Part shown: piece after piece, positions 12,424-23,023 of the stretch
How positions within the stretch are numbered: the first letter of the stretch is position 1
Layout: each line of letters opens with the position of its first letter
Source: Serripes groenlandicus
Taxonomy: Eukaryota; Mollusca; Bivalvia; Cardiida; Cardiidae
DNA length: 64,000 nucleotides
Direction of reading: 5' to 3'
Assembly: GCA_031761405.1 (NCBI GenBank)
Contig: JASEVX010000001.1
Span: 196,433,706 to 196,497,705, forward strand
Notes under the pieces: model-generated
What the model saw: only the letters and a program-made list of their open reading frames with translations
The model's database searches: none
Told to the model about the DNA's origin: nothing
Program-made: the position numbers and the translations under genes

Positions 12424-14245
12424 CCCCTGTGAAATGTTGTTCTTGAAATTATGAACTTTTCATGCCACTGATGAACTGTTCATGAACTGCCATTAAATAG
12501 TTCTTAATCACAGTTCAAGAACTTTAGTTCATGAACAGTAAGACCAACTTGTTCGTGAACTGTTCAAGAACTGAAGAAGAACATGGCAAATTCTTAACAA
12601 GTTCATAAACATCTGTCAAGTGTAATTCAAGTACTTTTAATGAACCCTATAAGTTCTTATTCTGTTCTTGAATAGTAAGTTTAATATAAATATATCACTG
12701 ATTTTAAAATGATATTTAATTAAATTACAATGACTTTTTAACTCAGTGTGAATCTCTTAAACTACCATTCTGAATAGAGACATAAGAACATTTATAGATC
12801 ACTTCTAGAACACTTCTAGAACACTTCTAGAACCAAAAAAGTTCTTATAAATGTATTATAGTGAAAACTTTTGAAATCTTCTTGTCAAAAGTAAAGGCCC
12901 TAGTGAAAGACATTAATGCAATTCCAGTGAAATTTATTTGTTACCTGCTATGTTACTGGAATACCAGTAGAATAACCAAAAATACCACTGGAAGTGAACT
13001 TAAATTTGAAATATACCAAGGGAGTTAACTCAAGCATAAAACACAGGAACTCTTCAAAAAGAAGTTAGTAATGTTTACTACTTCCTTTACGTTTTTTGGT
13101 GGGAGAAATATGTTGTGTTTCAAAGGCACAGAGAAGTTTTTTCTAATTTCTTATGAACAACTTGATGGGCACATTTGGTAAATGTCTTAAATGTTACATT
13201 GTTTATTAAATTAGCAAATTGTATTGTGCTATGTCATAAACAATATGTTTATATTGGTGATTTATTTAAGTATCACATTGCCACATGTGAAAGAAGCCAA
13301 TGGGAGACATCGGTCAGTTATCTCCCTTTAATACTCTCTACATCTAGCTAGGTCCTATCATTTGGTTTCCTCTGTTTTTATCATCGGTTTCTTTGCACTG
13401 GATGGTGCACTTATAATTGCATTTTCTTGGCCAACTGTTGTTAGATTGATTAGTAATTCCACATTTGTTTTCTTTAAACACTGCTTTGTAAATTTTCTCT
13501 TTTGAATCATCACTTTAATTAACACATTTATGATTAATGTGTACAGAGTAATTGCAATATCTCATTGCGAAATAGCGATAAAGACAAAGGATTCCAACTT
13601 AAAGGACCTACCAACTATTTGATCTTCCTTGGTCTTTATCTGACAAGGGAGATAATATAATTATCACTAATGTCCCTCATTGTCTTCATATAAAAAATAT
13701 TTTTATAGATTACTGGTTCAACTATGTTTCAATGAACCAGTATATTTTCTGTACATGATCTGCACAGGCTTTCTGTATTTTCTTCTGTACAAAATCTGGT
13801 TCTTAGGTCCACCCAGACTATTTCATAGACTGGTTACCACCCAATTGCATGAACTGTTCATGAACTGTTCATAAACAGTAGTTCTTGAACTGTTCATGAG
13901 CGATAGTTCTTGAACCGTTCATGAACAATCCATGAAGAGAAAATGGCACAATGAATTTGCACTGGAAAAAGTTCTTGAACAGTTCATGTTTAAAAAGAAA
14001 ATCAAGAATATTTCATGAATTTTCAGTTCTTGAACAATTCATGAACTTTTTAATGACAATGTTTCCTGAATGTGTCATGAACTGTTCATGACCTGTTCAT
14101 GAACTACATATTTAAGAACTTTTTAAGAATTTGTGCCATTTTATCTTCATATACATCCCATGAACTGTTCATGAACCAGGTACCTGAACTTTGCATGAAT
14201 TATACAAGAACTGTTCATGAACAGTAATTATTCATTTCACAGGGG
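12424..14245. mobile_element. 1.82-kb TIR element with GTTCATGAAC clusters (copy B)
   Basis: Equivalent to 4218-6057. The ends CCCCTGTGAAA and TTTCACAGGGG are flanked by TA. Here the subterminal palindromes are more intact, for example GAACTGTTCATGAACTG near 12475 and TGTTCATGAACAGTAATTA near 14213. The 64-residue frame at 13680-13874 lies inside and has no recognisable domain. Confidence 0.65.
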
Positions 14246-14579
14246 TATTCATAACCTGCAATACGTATCACAGTCTTATATCCAATATTTTCAAAATATT
14301 GTTGAATGTTGTATGTGGGATTGCGTGACATTGATTATATCTAACTTACCCAGGGTTGCCAGATGAATTGTTGAAAGACAGTTTGTGTTGATAGCATGTT
14401 TGAGATTTGGGTTAGTGACATCAGCATATGAAGCATATTTGGCTTGTGACATACCGACAGCAGTGGCACCCAGACATCAAACCATTTACAACTTACGGTC
14501 TTCGTCCGGTTCCTGAAAAATAGATCAGAAAATTTGTCAAATTAAAAAAGAAATTTAAATATATCCTCTACTGACCCAT

Positions 14580-15030
14580 TTCAATGACCATCTGTATGTT
14601 TTCTTGCATACGGCCTACCACAAATCTGCAGCAGATATCTTTATAAAAACATCAAGACAAAAAATATTGAAAATGTTAATAAATGAAATGTTTATTATTA
14701 AACAGAGGTGAAAACATTGCAGTAAAAGAAAAATTGCTCATGCTTCTGGTTCCTGGAAGTAGATCAGAAATATTGGCAAGTTATCCTTTTCCACTTGTAG
14801 ACTCATTTTGACCCATCTGAAGTACACAACATTTGAAATAAGGAGCAATGTCTTCAACTCTATTCAATAAATATGCTTTTTCCATATTGTTGGAGTTATT
14901 TTTTTTCAAACATGTCTGCTGCAGATTTGTTGTATTTCAATAACATATTAATATCATTTGTATCTAATTAAACCTTTCTTACATACGACTAATATGCAGC
15001 AGAGATCTTTGAAAATATCTTTGATTATAA
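14580..15030 (+). mobile_element. diverged MITE-A copies (copy B)
   Basis: Equivalent to 6413-6870, with CTGCAGCAGATATC near 14626 and CATGTCTGCTGCAGATTTGT near 14911, then a partial left end near 14972. Confidence 0.55.
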
Positions 15031-15924
15031 AAGGAAATACAATTGAAACAGCTGATGTTGTTGCTCTTACCTTAAAAAGGTACATTTTTCTGATGTTAAA
15101 TACGTCTAAAATAACCAGCAGATAATCCCTAGAATGCACCATAGACGTTCCCCTTTTAAATAAAAGTCCGGACCCCCCTAGATTGGTCGTCGTCTGTCCC
15201 GGAAAGGTCACTAAAAGTGATCACATGTACGGTGGTAATAAATCAACATGAGATACATATAGTAGCTACTTATTTCCTATCGATTAATGCCAATGCATTG
15301 AAAGTTTAACACAAGAGGCGGCCATTTGTAAGTATCTACGTTCTAGCAGAGATATATAATAAATATCAGGTTCAAGAACCAAGATGAAAAATAACCTTAT
15401 AATTCATATATATCTAATAGTTCAACAGTCAGTGACAAATACTTTGATGAAAACCTTACCATTAAACATTTCTATCATTTCTACTTCGACATTCTGAATC
15501 AAAGAGTTCGTCTGCTCCCGCCACAATTTTCTTTTGTCACATGACTAATTTGCATATTGCATATTCGTCACCAATAATTGCCGAACATTTGTCGCTATCA
15601 TATTTTAAATTGTGACACATTTTAGAAGCGGTGTCGCTTCTTTTTGCTTCACTCGATATAAATACACTTTATCTGACTTTTGCGTAAATTAGTGAAGCTC
15701 AAAAGTTTCTTTCCGAAAAGGTTTACAGAAAATGTCGTTTCGTAAATTAATTGATAGTAGGGAGAAAAATATCGATTTCTGTTTAAAACCACAATTTGAG
15801 AAACTACACGTTTATGTTTACAGCCTTAGAATACATTTACTGTTAACTAATTGTACTGGGTAAATTGTAATTGACTATCTCTAGGATCATACGACCAGAT
15901 GCGGTTTGCATAAACTATGTCAAA
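15031..15924. other. no recognised feature
   Basis: Copy B of 6871-7758. AT-rich and noncoding. Confidence 0.4.
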
Positions 15925-15947
15925 CAACAACAACAACAACAACAACC
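15925..15947 (+). repeat. (CAA)n microsatellite (copy B)
   Basis: Seven to eight CAA triplets, matching 7759-7782. Confidence 0.95.
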
Positions 15948-16059
15948 TGGAATGACATTAGTATAATGAATTTGACAAATGCAGATGACATAATTATGAA
16001 AATATTGTGACTTTGTTTCTGATTGTATATTTTTATCAAAAGTTCGCATGTAACTAAAT

Positions 16060-16230
16060 GTTGACGCATCTGCAGACGATATTTGAAAACATAGTGGCAA
16101 TATGATAAATTGTTTACAATGAGCAATTTCTTTTGTCACAATTTTCAAAATAATGACTTTATAAACCATAGTTTTGCCTAACTGTTTTCAAGGAGAGTCT
16201 TCTTCTGCATATTTGCTGTTTTGTGGGAAA
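16060..16230 (+). mobile_element. MITE-A copy whose right end is the first 22-bp unit (copy B)
   Basis: TTGACGCATCTGCAGACGAT, AATGAGCAATTTCTTTTGTC and GTTTTCAAGGAGAGTC keep the family order. CATATTTGCTGTTTTGTGGG then aligns with the usual end, seen at 32361 as TTTGCTGTATGTGGGAAAGG. The MITE does not finish in TTAA but continues into the satellite. Confidence 0.65.
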
Positions 16231-19200
16231 GTGTCAGCTGTTTTGTGGGAAAGTGTCAGCTGTTTTGTGGGAAAGTATCAGCTGTTGTGTGGGAAAGTGT
16301 CAGCTGTTTTGTGGGAAAGTGTCAGCTGTTTTGTGGGAAAGTGTTAGCTGTTGTGTGGGAAAGTGTCAGCTGTTGTGTGGAAAAGTGTCAGCTGTTGTGT
16401 GGGAAAGTGTCAGCTGTTGTGTGGAAAAGTGTCAGCTGTTGTGTGGGAAAGTGTCAGCTGTTTTGTGGGAAAGTGTCAGCTGTTTTGTGGGAAAGTGTCA
16501 GCTGTTTTGTGGGAAAGTGTTAGCTGTTGTGTGGGAAAGTGTTAGCTGTTGTGTGGAAAAGTGTCAGCTGTTGTGTGGGAAAGTGTTAGCTGTTGTGTGG
16601 GAAAGTGTCAGCTGTTTTGTGGGAAAGTGTTAGCTGTTGTGTGGGAAAGTGTCAGCTGTTTTGTGGGAAAGTGTTAGCTGTTGTGTGGGAAAGTGTTAGC
16701 TGTTGTGTGGAAAAGTATCAGCTGTTGTGTGGGAAAGTGTCAGCTGTTTTGTGGGAAAGTGTCAGCTGTTTTGTGGGAAAGTGTTAGCTGTTGTGTGGGA
16801 AAGTGTCAGCTGTTTTGTGGGAAAGTGTTAGCTGTTGTGTGGGAAAGTGTTAGCTGTTGTGTGGAAAAGTATCAGCTGTTGTGTGGGAAAGTGTCAGCTG
16901 TTTTGTGGGAAAGTGTCAGCTGTTTTGTGGGAAAGTGTCAGCTGTTTTGTGGGAAAGTGTTAGCTGTTGTGTGGGAAAGTGTTAGCTGTTGTGTGGGAAA
17001 GTGTCAGCTGTTGGGTGGAAAAGTATCAGCTGTTGTGTGGGAAAGTGTCAGCTGTTTTGTGGGAAAGTGTTAGCTGTTGTGTGGGAAAGTGTTAGCTGTT
17101 GTGTGGGAAAGTGTCAGCTGTTGGGTGGAAAAGTATCAGCTGTTGTGTGGGAAAGTGTTAGCTGTTGTGTGGGAAAGTGTTAGCTGTTGTGTGGAAAAGT
17201 ATCAGCTGTTGTGTGGGAAAGTGTCAGCTGTTGGGTGGAAAAGTATCAGCTGTTGTGTGGGAAAGTGTTAGCTGTTGTGTGGAAAAGTATCAGCTGTTGT
17301 GTGGGAAAGTGTTAGCTGTTGTGTGGAAAAGTATCAGCTGTTGTGTGGGAAAGTGTTAGCTGTTGTGTGGGAAAGTGTTAGCTGTTGTGTGGAAAAGTAT
17401 CAGCTGTTGTGTGGGAAAGTGTCAGCTGTTGGGTGGAAAAGTATCAGCTGTTGTGTGGAAAAGTATCAGCTGTTGTGTGGGAAAGTGTTAGCTGTTGTGT
17501 GGAAAAGTATCAGCTGTTTTGTGGGAAAGTGTCAGCTGTTTTGTGGGAAAGTATCAGCTGTTGTGTGGGAAAGTGTCAGCTGTTTTGTGGGAAAGTGTTA
17601 GCTGTTGTGTGGAAAAGTATCAGCTGTTTTGTGGGAAAGTGTCAGCTGTTTTGTGGGAAAGTATCAGCTGTTGTGTGGGAAAGTGTCAGCTGTTTTGTGG
17701 GAAAGTGTCAGCTGTTGTGTGGAAAAGTATCAGCTGTTTTGTGGGAAAGTGTCAGCTGTTTTGTGGGAAAGTATCAGCTGTTGTGTGGGAAAGTGTCAGC
17801 TGTTTTGTGGGAAAGTGTCAGCTGTTTTGTGGGAAAGTGTCAGCTGTTTTGTGGGAAAGTGTCAGCTGTTTTGTGGGAAAGTGTCAGCTGTTTTGTGGGA
17901 AAGTGTCAGCTGTTTTGTGGGAAAGTGTTAGCTGTTGTGTGGGAAAGTGTCAGCTGTTTTGTGGGAAAGTATCAGCTGTTTTGTGGGAAAGTGTTAGCTG
18001 TTGTGTGGGAAAGTGTCAGCTGTTTTGTGGGAAAGTGTTAGCTGTTGTGTGGGAAAGTGTCAGCTGTTGTGTGGGAAAGTGTTAGCTGTTGTGTGGGAAA
18101 GTGTCAGCTGTTGTGTGGGAAAGTGTCAGCTGTTTTGTGGGAAAGTGTCAGCTGTTTTGTGGGAAAGTGTCAGCTGTTGTGTGGGAAAGTGTCAGCTGTT
18201 TTGTGGGAAAGTGTTAGCTGTTGTGTGGGAAAGTGTCAGCTGTTGTGTGGGAAAGTGTCAGCTGTTGTGTGGGAAAGTGTCAGCTGTTTTGTGGAAAAGT
18301 GTTAGCTGTTGTGTGGAAAAGTATCAGCTGTTTTGTGGGAAAGTATCAGCTGTTTTGTGGGAAAGTGTCAGCTGTTGTGTGGGAAAGTGTTAGCTGTTGT
18401 GTGGGAAAGTGTCAGCTGTTGTGTGGGAAAGTGTCAGCTGTTTTGTGGGAAAGTGTCAGCTGTTTTGTGGGAAAGTGTTAGCTGTTGTGTGGAAAAGTAT
18501 CAGCTGTTTTGTGGGAAAGTGTCAGCTGTTTTGTGGGAAAGTATCAGCTGTTGTGTGGGAAAGTGTCAGCTGTTTTGTGGGAAAGTGTCAGCTGTTGTGT
18601 GGAAAAGTATCAGCTGTTTTGTGGGAAAGTGTCAGCTGTTTTGTGGGAAAGTATCAGCTGTTGTGTGGGAAAGTGTCAGCTGTTTTGTGGGAAAGTGTCA
18701 GCTGTTTTGTGGGAAAGTGTCAGCTGTTTTGTGGGAAAGTGTCAGCTGTTTTGTGGGAAAGTGTCAGCTGTTTTGTGGGAAAGTGTCAGCTGTTTTGTGG
18801 GAAAGTGTTAGCTGTTGTGTGGGAAAGTGTCAGCTGTTTTGTGGGAAAGTATCAGCTGTTTTGTGGGAAAGTGTTAGCTGTTGTGTGGGAAAGTGTCAGC
18901 TGTTTTGTGGGAAAGTGTTAGCTGTTGTGTGGGAAAGTGTCAGCTGTTGTGTGGGAAAGTGTTAGCTGTTGTGTGGGAAAGTGTCAGCTGTTGTGTGGGA
19001 AAGTGTCAGCTGTTTTGTGGGAAAGTGTCAGCTGTTTTGTGGGAAAGTGTCAGCTGTTGTGTGGGAAAGTGTCAGCTGTTTTGTGGGAAAGTGTTAGCTG
19101 TTGTGTGGGAAAGTGTCAGCTGTTGTGTGGGAAAGTGTCAGCTGTTGTGTGGGAAAGTGTCAGCTGTTGTGTGGGAAAGTGTCAGCTGTTTTGTGGGAAA

Positions 19201-19707
19201 GTGTCAGCTGTTTTGTGGGAAAGTGTCAGCTGTTTTGTGGGAAAGTGTCAGCTGTTGTGTGGGAAAGTGTCAGCTGTTGTGTGGGAAAGTGTCAGCTGTT
19301 GTGTGGGAAAGTGTTAGCTGTTTTGTGGGAAAGTGTTAGCTGTTGTGTGGGAAAGTGTCAGCTGTTTTGTGGGAAAGTGTCAGCTGTTGTGTGGGAAAGT
19401 GTCAGCTGTTGTGTGGGAAAGTGTTAGCTGTTTTGTGGGAAAGTGTCAGCTGTTTTGTGGGAAAGTGTCAGCTGTTGTGTGGGAAAGTGTTAGCTGTTGT
19501 GTGGGAAAGTGTCAGCTGTTGTGTGGGAAAGTGTTAGCTGTTTTGTGGGAAAGTGTCAGCTGTTTTGTGGGAAAGTGTTAGCTGTTTTGTGGGAAAGTGT
19601 CAGCTGTTTTGTGGGAAAGTGTTAGCTGTTTTGTGGGAAAGTGTTAGCTGTTTTGTGGGAAAGTGTCAGCTGTTTTGTGGGAAAGTGTTAGCTGTTTTGT
19701 GGGAAAG
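16212..19707 (+). repeat. 22-bp satellite, about 159 units
   Basis: Near-perfect 22-bp periodicity with unit GCTGTTTTGTGGGAAAGTGT plus CA. Variants at a few positions (TTTT/TTGT, GGGAAAG/GGAAAAG, GTGTCA/GTGTTA/GTATCA) mark individual units. A 720-bp block, 17569-18288, is repeated at 18449-19168, an offset of 880 bp or 40 units. The last unit breaks into CTAAGAATAGCTC. All three plus-strand frames are largely open because the unit lacks stops, so the many C/V/W-rich frames are not genes. Confidence 0.98.
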
Positions 19708-20045
19708 CTAAGAATAGCTCAAATTAAAACAAATTTAACTAAATTAATACTTTAAACAAATGCCAAATGATCTTTGTTATGTAAATCAGATGTCCAGATA
19801 AGGAGGGGTATTCAAAATAAACATTTGAGAACATGTAAACGCCCCTTATCTAGAGCCCTGAGACGACTGATAGTTTCCGGGTACTGATGAGAGTGGAACA
19901 GAAGGGGTAAAAGTTCGTATGCTATCGTCTGAATTAATATCTATGACTCTTCTTAATCCCAGTTCACACATACAGCAATTATGCATCATACGCTTATGAA
20001 AACACATAAGCAAAAATAAGGAAATTATCTACAATTGAAAGCACA
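19708..20045. other. no recognised feature
   Basis: Unique-looking sequence following the satellite. No open frame, repeat or RNA signature. Confidence 0.4.
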
Positions 20046-20049
20046 ATTA

Positions 20050-20157
20050 TTCAATAGATGGCTCATCATGAGCACTTCTCCTTTTGATATAATGTTTTTT
20101 AACGTCGTCTGCTGCAAACTACGTCGTGTGTAACTGGAAAGGGGTTAACAAATAACG
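20050..20157 (+). mobile_element. MITE-A right-half fragment
   Basis: GGCTCATCATGAGCACTTCT, TCCTTTTGATATAATG, ACGTCGTCTGCTGCAAACTA and right end GGAAAGGGGTTAAC. The left half is absent. Confidence 0.65.
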
Positions 20158-20267
20158 TCAACGACTGGGCATATACACAGACTCGCCTGAGTCATCCATG
20201 CTCCCGTGGTCAACACAATCCCGTTTGCCGCTGTTCAGCTGTGTATTGGTCAAGTAAGTTCCACAAC

Positions 20268-20372
20268 GTGTTTAACACCCCTTTCTCTGTTACAGACGCA
20301 TTTTGACACATCTGCAGCAGACGACTTTTTTAAACATTGAGTCAAAAGGATAAATTGCCCATAATGAGCTAC
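20268..20372 (+). mobile_element. MITE-A left-half fragment
   Basis: AACACCCCTTTCTCTGTTAC, then GACGCATTTTGACACATCTG, CAGCAGACGACTTTTTTAAA and GTCAAAAGGATAAATTGCCC. It stops at the central hairpin. Confidence 0.65.
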
Positions 20373-20509
20373 AGTATGACACCTATGCCACCGACCTGCT
20401 GGAGGTCAAGGGTTTCATTAAATCCAATCAGTCAGACCAATTTAGCCGACTCTTAAAGTTCAAACAATGGTCAGACTGTGGCTGCCAATCTTATTGAGCG
20501 ACCGTAAGC

Positions 20510-21085
20510 CATAGGGGCGCATTACGACAAACGTAAAATTTGGTGTTTGAAGTCGTACATCACGACGAACGTAAATGGTGTTTAAAGTCGTGCATTTCGA
20601 CGAACGTAAATGGTGTTTAAAGTCGTGCATTTCGACGAACGTAAATGGTGTTTAAAGTCGTGCATTTCGACGAACGTAAATGGTGTTTAAAGTCGTGCAT
20701 TTCGACGAACGTAAATGGTGTTTATAGTTCTGCATCGCGACGAACGTAAATGATGTTCAAACGCGTGCATTACGACAAACGTAAATGGTGCTAAAGTCGT
20801 GCATTACGACGAACGTAAATGGTGCTAAAGTCGTGCATTACGACGAACGTAAATGGTGTTTAAAGTCGTACATTACGACGAATGTAAATTATGTTTAAAG
20901 TCGTGCATTACGTCAAACGCAGCTGATGTTTAAAGTCGTGCATTACGTCAAACGAAGCTGATGTTTAAAGTCGTTCATTACGTCAAACGAAGCTGATGTT
21001 TAAAGTCGTGCATACGAATGTAAATTATGTTTAAAGTCGTGCATTACGTCAAACGAAGCTGATGTTTAAAGTCGTGCATTATGAT
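20510..21085. repeat. 35-bp tandem repeat, about 16 units
   Basis: The unit contains AAAGTCGTGCATTACGACGA then ACGTAAATGGTGTTT. The first half is homogeneous. From about 20900 the unit changes to CATTACGTCAAACGAAGCTG then ATGTTTAAAGTCGTG, so two subtypes are arranged in blocks. Noncoding. Confidence 0.93.
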
Positions 21086-21393
21086 GTACACGTTCCATTC
21101 AGTTCAAGTAATCAAATCAGACAGAAACGTTGGTGGGAAAAAAGTTAAGCAAACAATTCCTTTATATAACTTTCCTGTTTTTCATATCGATAATTTCTAT
21201 ACATCTATAACTGACACAATACTGAGTGTTCAACAGTTGTGTCCTGTTGTTACAAGTCCACCCACACCATGACGTTTGTTCCAATCGTTTGTTAACTAAA
21301 CAAATGGAAAAAGCCCTTATTCCTGTTTATCATTGTGCACCCTTACCGATACGTACAACACTTACCCTGTTGTGTACGAATGACATAACAGTG

Positions 21394-21621
21394 TTAACAC
21401 TTTACCTCATACGATAATTATGCAGCAGACGACTTTGAACATATTTTATCAAAAAATAAAAAATCTCTATAATTGAATGGATAACCTATGACTAAAAGTG
21501 GGAAACATTGTGGCAAAAGTAAAAATTGCTCGTTTTGTGCAATTTCTTCGTTTGTCACTATGTTTTCAAAAAGCCGTCTGCTGCAGAGCTGCCAGCAAGC
21601 GTCTATATGAGGGACAGTTAA
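21394..21621 (+). mobile_element. MITE-A, 228 bp, TTAA at both ends
   Basis: It starts TTAACACTTTACCTCATACG and ends GAGGGACAGTTAA. Interior landmarks are GCAGCAGACGACTTTGAACA, CTCTATAATTGAATGGATAA, GTGGCAAAAGTAAAAATTGC, a partly mismatched central stem (GCTC against GTGC) and GTCTGCTGCAGAGC. It is followed 9 bp later by another copy. Confidence 0.85.
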
Positions 21622-21630
21622 CAGTGTTGA

Positions 21631-21803
21631 TTAACCCTTTTCCACATACATTGAATGTGAAGCAGCCGCCTCTCGTCCAAAAATATGGAAAATATTCTAA
21701 TAGACGTTTAGGATCACGAGCAATTTTCCCTTTTGTTACGATGCTTTCAAAAGTCGTTTGCTGCATCTGCGTCAAAATGCATATGCATCAGTTAAAGGGT
21801 TAA
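21631..21803 (+). mobile_element. MITE-A-related element, 173 bp, TTAA at both ends
   Basis: It begins TTAACCCTTTTCCACATACA and ends GTTAAAGGGTTAA. It shares GAGCAATTTTCCCTTTTGTT, TTTCAAAAGTCGTTTGCTGC and GCGTCAAAATGCATATGC with the family but has a different left interior, so it is a shortened subfamily or deletion derivative. The frames on both strands are incidental. Confidence 0.8.
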
Positions 21804-21879
21804 CAAGCGGCTATTACTCAAAATGTGCATATTTTGCTGGACTTTTTTTTTTTGTTATGACTTAAAATAAATGATCTAA

Positions 21880-22086
21880 CTCTTTCAGCGCCAAAGGCAA
21901 TATTGAGGTTTTTGCAAACATTACTGATTCAGGCGAGTCAGCTCGTAACGAGCTGTCTCACCTGAAATCAGCATTGTTTGACTTTGATTTGTCAAAATAG
22001 TCCAAAACATTTACTTCCTCAAAAATGGAGACGCCCGATTTTAAACATTGAAGAGTCTCCTTTAAACAATTCGGCGCTGAAAGAAT
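21880..22086. mobile_element. MITE with TIR CTTTCAGCGCC, about 205 bp
   Basis: Left CTCTTTCAGCGCC (about 21880-21892) mirrors right GGCGCTGAAAGA (22073-22084). An internal imperfect hairpin pairs ATTCAGGCGAGTCAGCTCG with CGAGCTGTCTCACCTGAAAT around TAA near 21928-21975. CAAAAATGGAGACGCCCGAT near 22020 recurs in inverted form around 60575. No coding capacity. Confidence 0.65.
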
Positions 22087-22390
22087 CCGCTCAGTCTGAT
22101 CTTGAGATACAATGTTCGCCTGTTAGTCATTGTAAAATGTTTCAATAAACTTGTGTTAAACAGTATCCATTTGGATCCTTCACCAAGAATTATACCCAAA
22201 TGTGTTATTATTATTCCTGCAGCACGGCTTATCCACATGGAAATAGTGACGAGAAGAAGCACCGACCATAAATATATAAATAGTGTATCCGCATTGAGCG
22301 GGAAACAAGTGTTGATCGTTGATATCCGACCAATGATGTCTCTTTTTATTACAATGATTTGGACAATTGAAGCAAAGGCAGCCAAGCATT
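22087..22390 (-). pseudogene. possible innexin-like fragment (weak)
   Basis: The minus-strand frame has an upstream stop at about 22394 and contains GRISTINTCFPLN followed by TLFIYLWSVLLLVTISMWIS. Innexins have a Cys-x-x-P-I/L-N motif followed by a fourth membrane segment rich in F, I, L and W, and the spacing here is similar. No methionine start, no flanking exons and no other innexin landmarks are visible. The frame ends inside the neighbouring MITE. It may equally be chance hydrophobic AT-rich sequence. The overlapping 180-codon plus-strand frame (22102-22644) has no recognisable domain. Confidence 0.18.
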
Positions 22391-22849
22391 TTCATCTAAT
22401 AATAACGTTAAGGTTGGTTTCCTGGAGTACATGGAAATGGTGTGTCAGCTGTCAGTGGGAAACCAGTAATTTATCTCGCACATATAATAATAGTTCTTTG
22501 AAAAAAAAGGTGAGAAAAAAGGCAGTCATTATACCCTGTTGTTTGTTGTTATATTTCAATAAAATATGCCTAAAATATATAGGTATCAAAGAATTAAAAC
22601 AAAAAGATGTTTTAAATTTTGAATTTTCGACCTTTTCATTATAATAAGAAGATAGAAAAGAAGCAACATTCAAAAGATCGAATACGATAAAACCTTTACC
22701 TACAATGATATGAGCAATTAATTGAGTTAGACACATATGAGAGAATGACAGAGGTGAACTAAACAGACATGACTAATTGAGATAGGTCAAACAAAACCCC
22801 ACCTTTGGAGACATTGAAATTAATGACAATAACCTGGAAAACAACATAT

Positions 22850-22978
22850 TGATTGATTATTTGATTGATTGAGGTTTAACGCCATTTTCAACACTGTTTT
22901 AGTCATATCACGGAGGCCAGTTCAGCCACTCATGTGTTTCCTGACTTTCTCACACAAGTACTCCACACAACAGACTTT
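22850..22978 (-). mobile_element. SINE 3' fragment, minus strand
   Basis: GATTGAGGTTTAACGCCATT then TTCAACACTGTTTTAGTCAT is the reverse complement of the shared SINE tail (ATGTTGAAAACGGCGTTAAA in other copies). CTTTCTCACACAAGTACTCC follows, as in 50905-51190. The tRNA-like head is missing. Confidence 0.65.
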
Positions 22979-23023
22979 TCAAGTGATTTCAATTCTTATT
23001 AACATTGGTGTACAATTACTTGG

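Larger units (their letters stand above)
9541..16211. repeat. copy B of the duplicated locus
   Basis: Collinear with 1326-8053. It is the better consensus: satellite and subterminal repeats are more regular here. Annotations at this locus should be taken from this copy. It contains the same MITE-A copies, 22-bp CAATCTAG repeat, 620-bp TIR element, 1.82-kb TIR element and (CAA)n tract in the same order. Confidence 0.85.

Noticed and set aside
1326..16211. Biological tandem duplication of 8 kb
   Set aside because: Considered, but the indel-rich first copy, the exact 200-N gap and the restart point favour an unmerged assembly overlap.
16221..19581. Many C/V/W-rich frames of 64-218 codons
   Set aside because: The 22-bp unit lacks stops, and frames in all three phases are interchangeable, so they are satellite translation.
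20510..21085. Regularly spaced 35-bp repeats considered as a CRISPR array
   Set aside because: There are no unique spacers. The whole unit repeats continuously and the genome is eukaryotic.
22102..22644. 180-codon plus-strand frame
   Set aside because: Composition follows local AT-richness, there is no recognisable domain, and it partly overlaps a MITE end.
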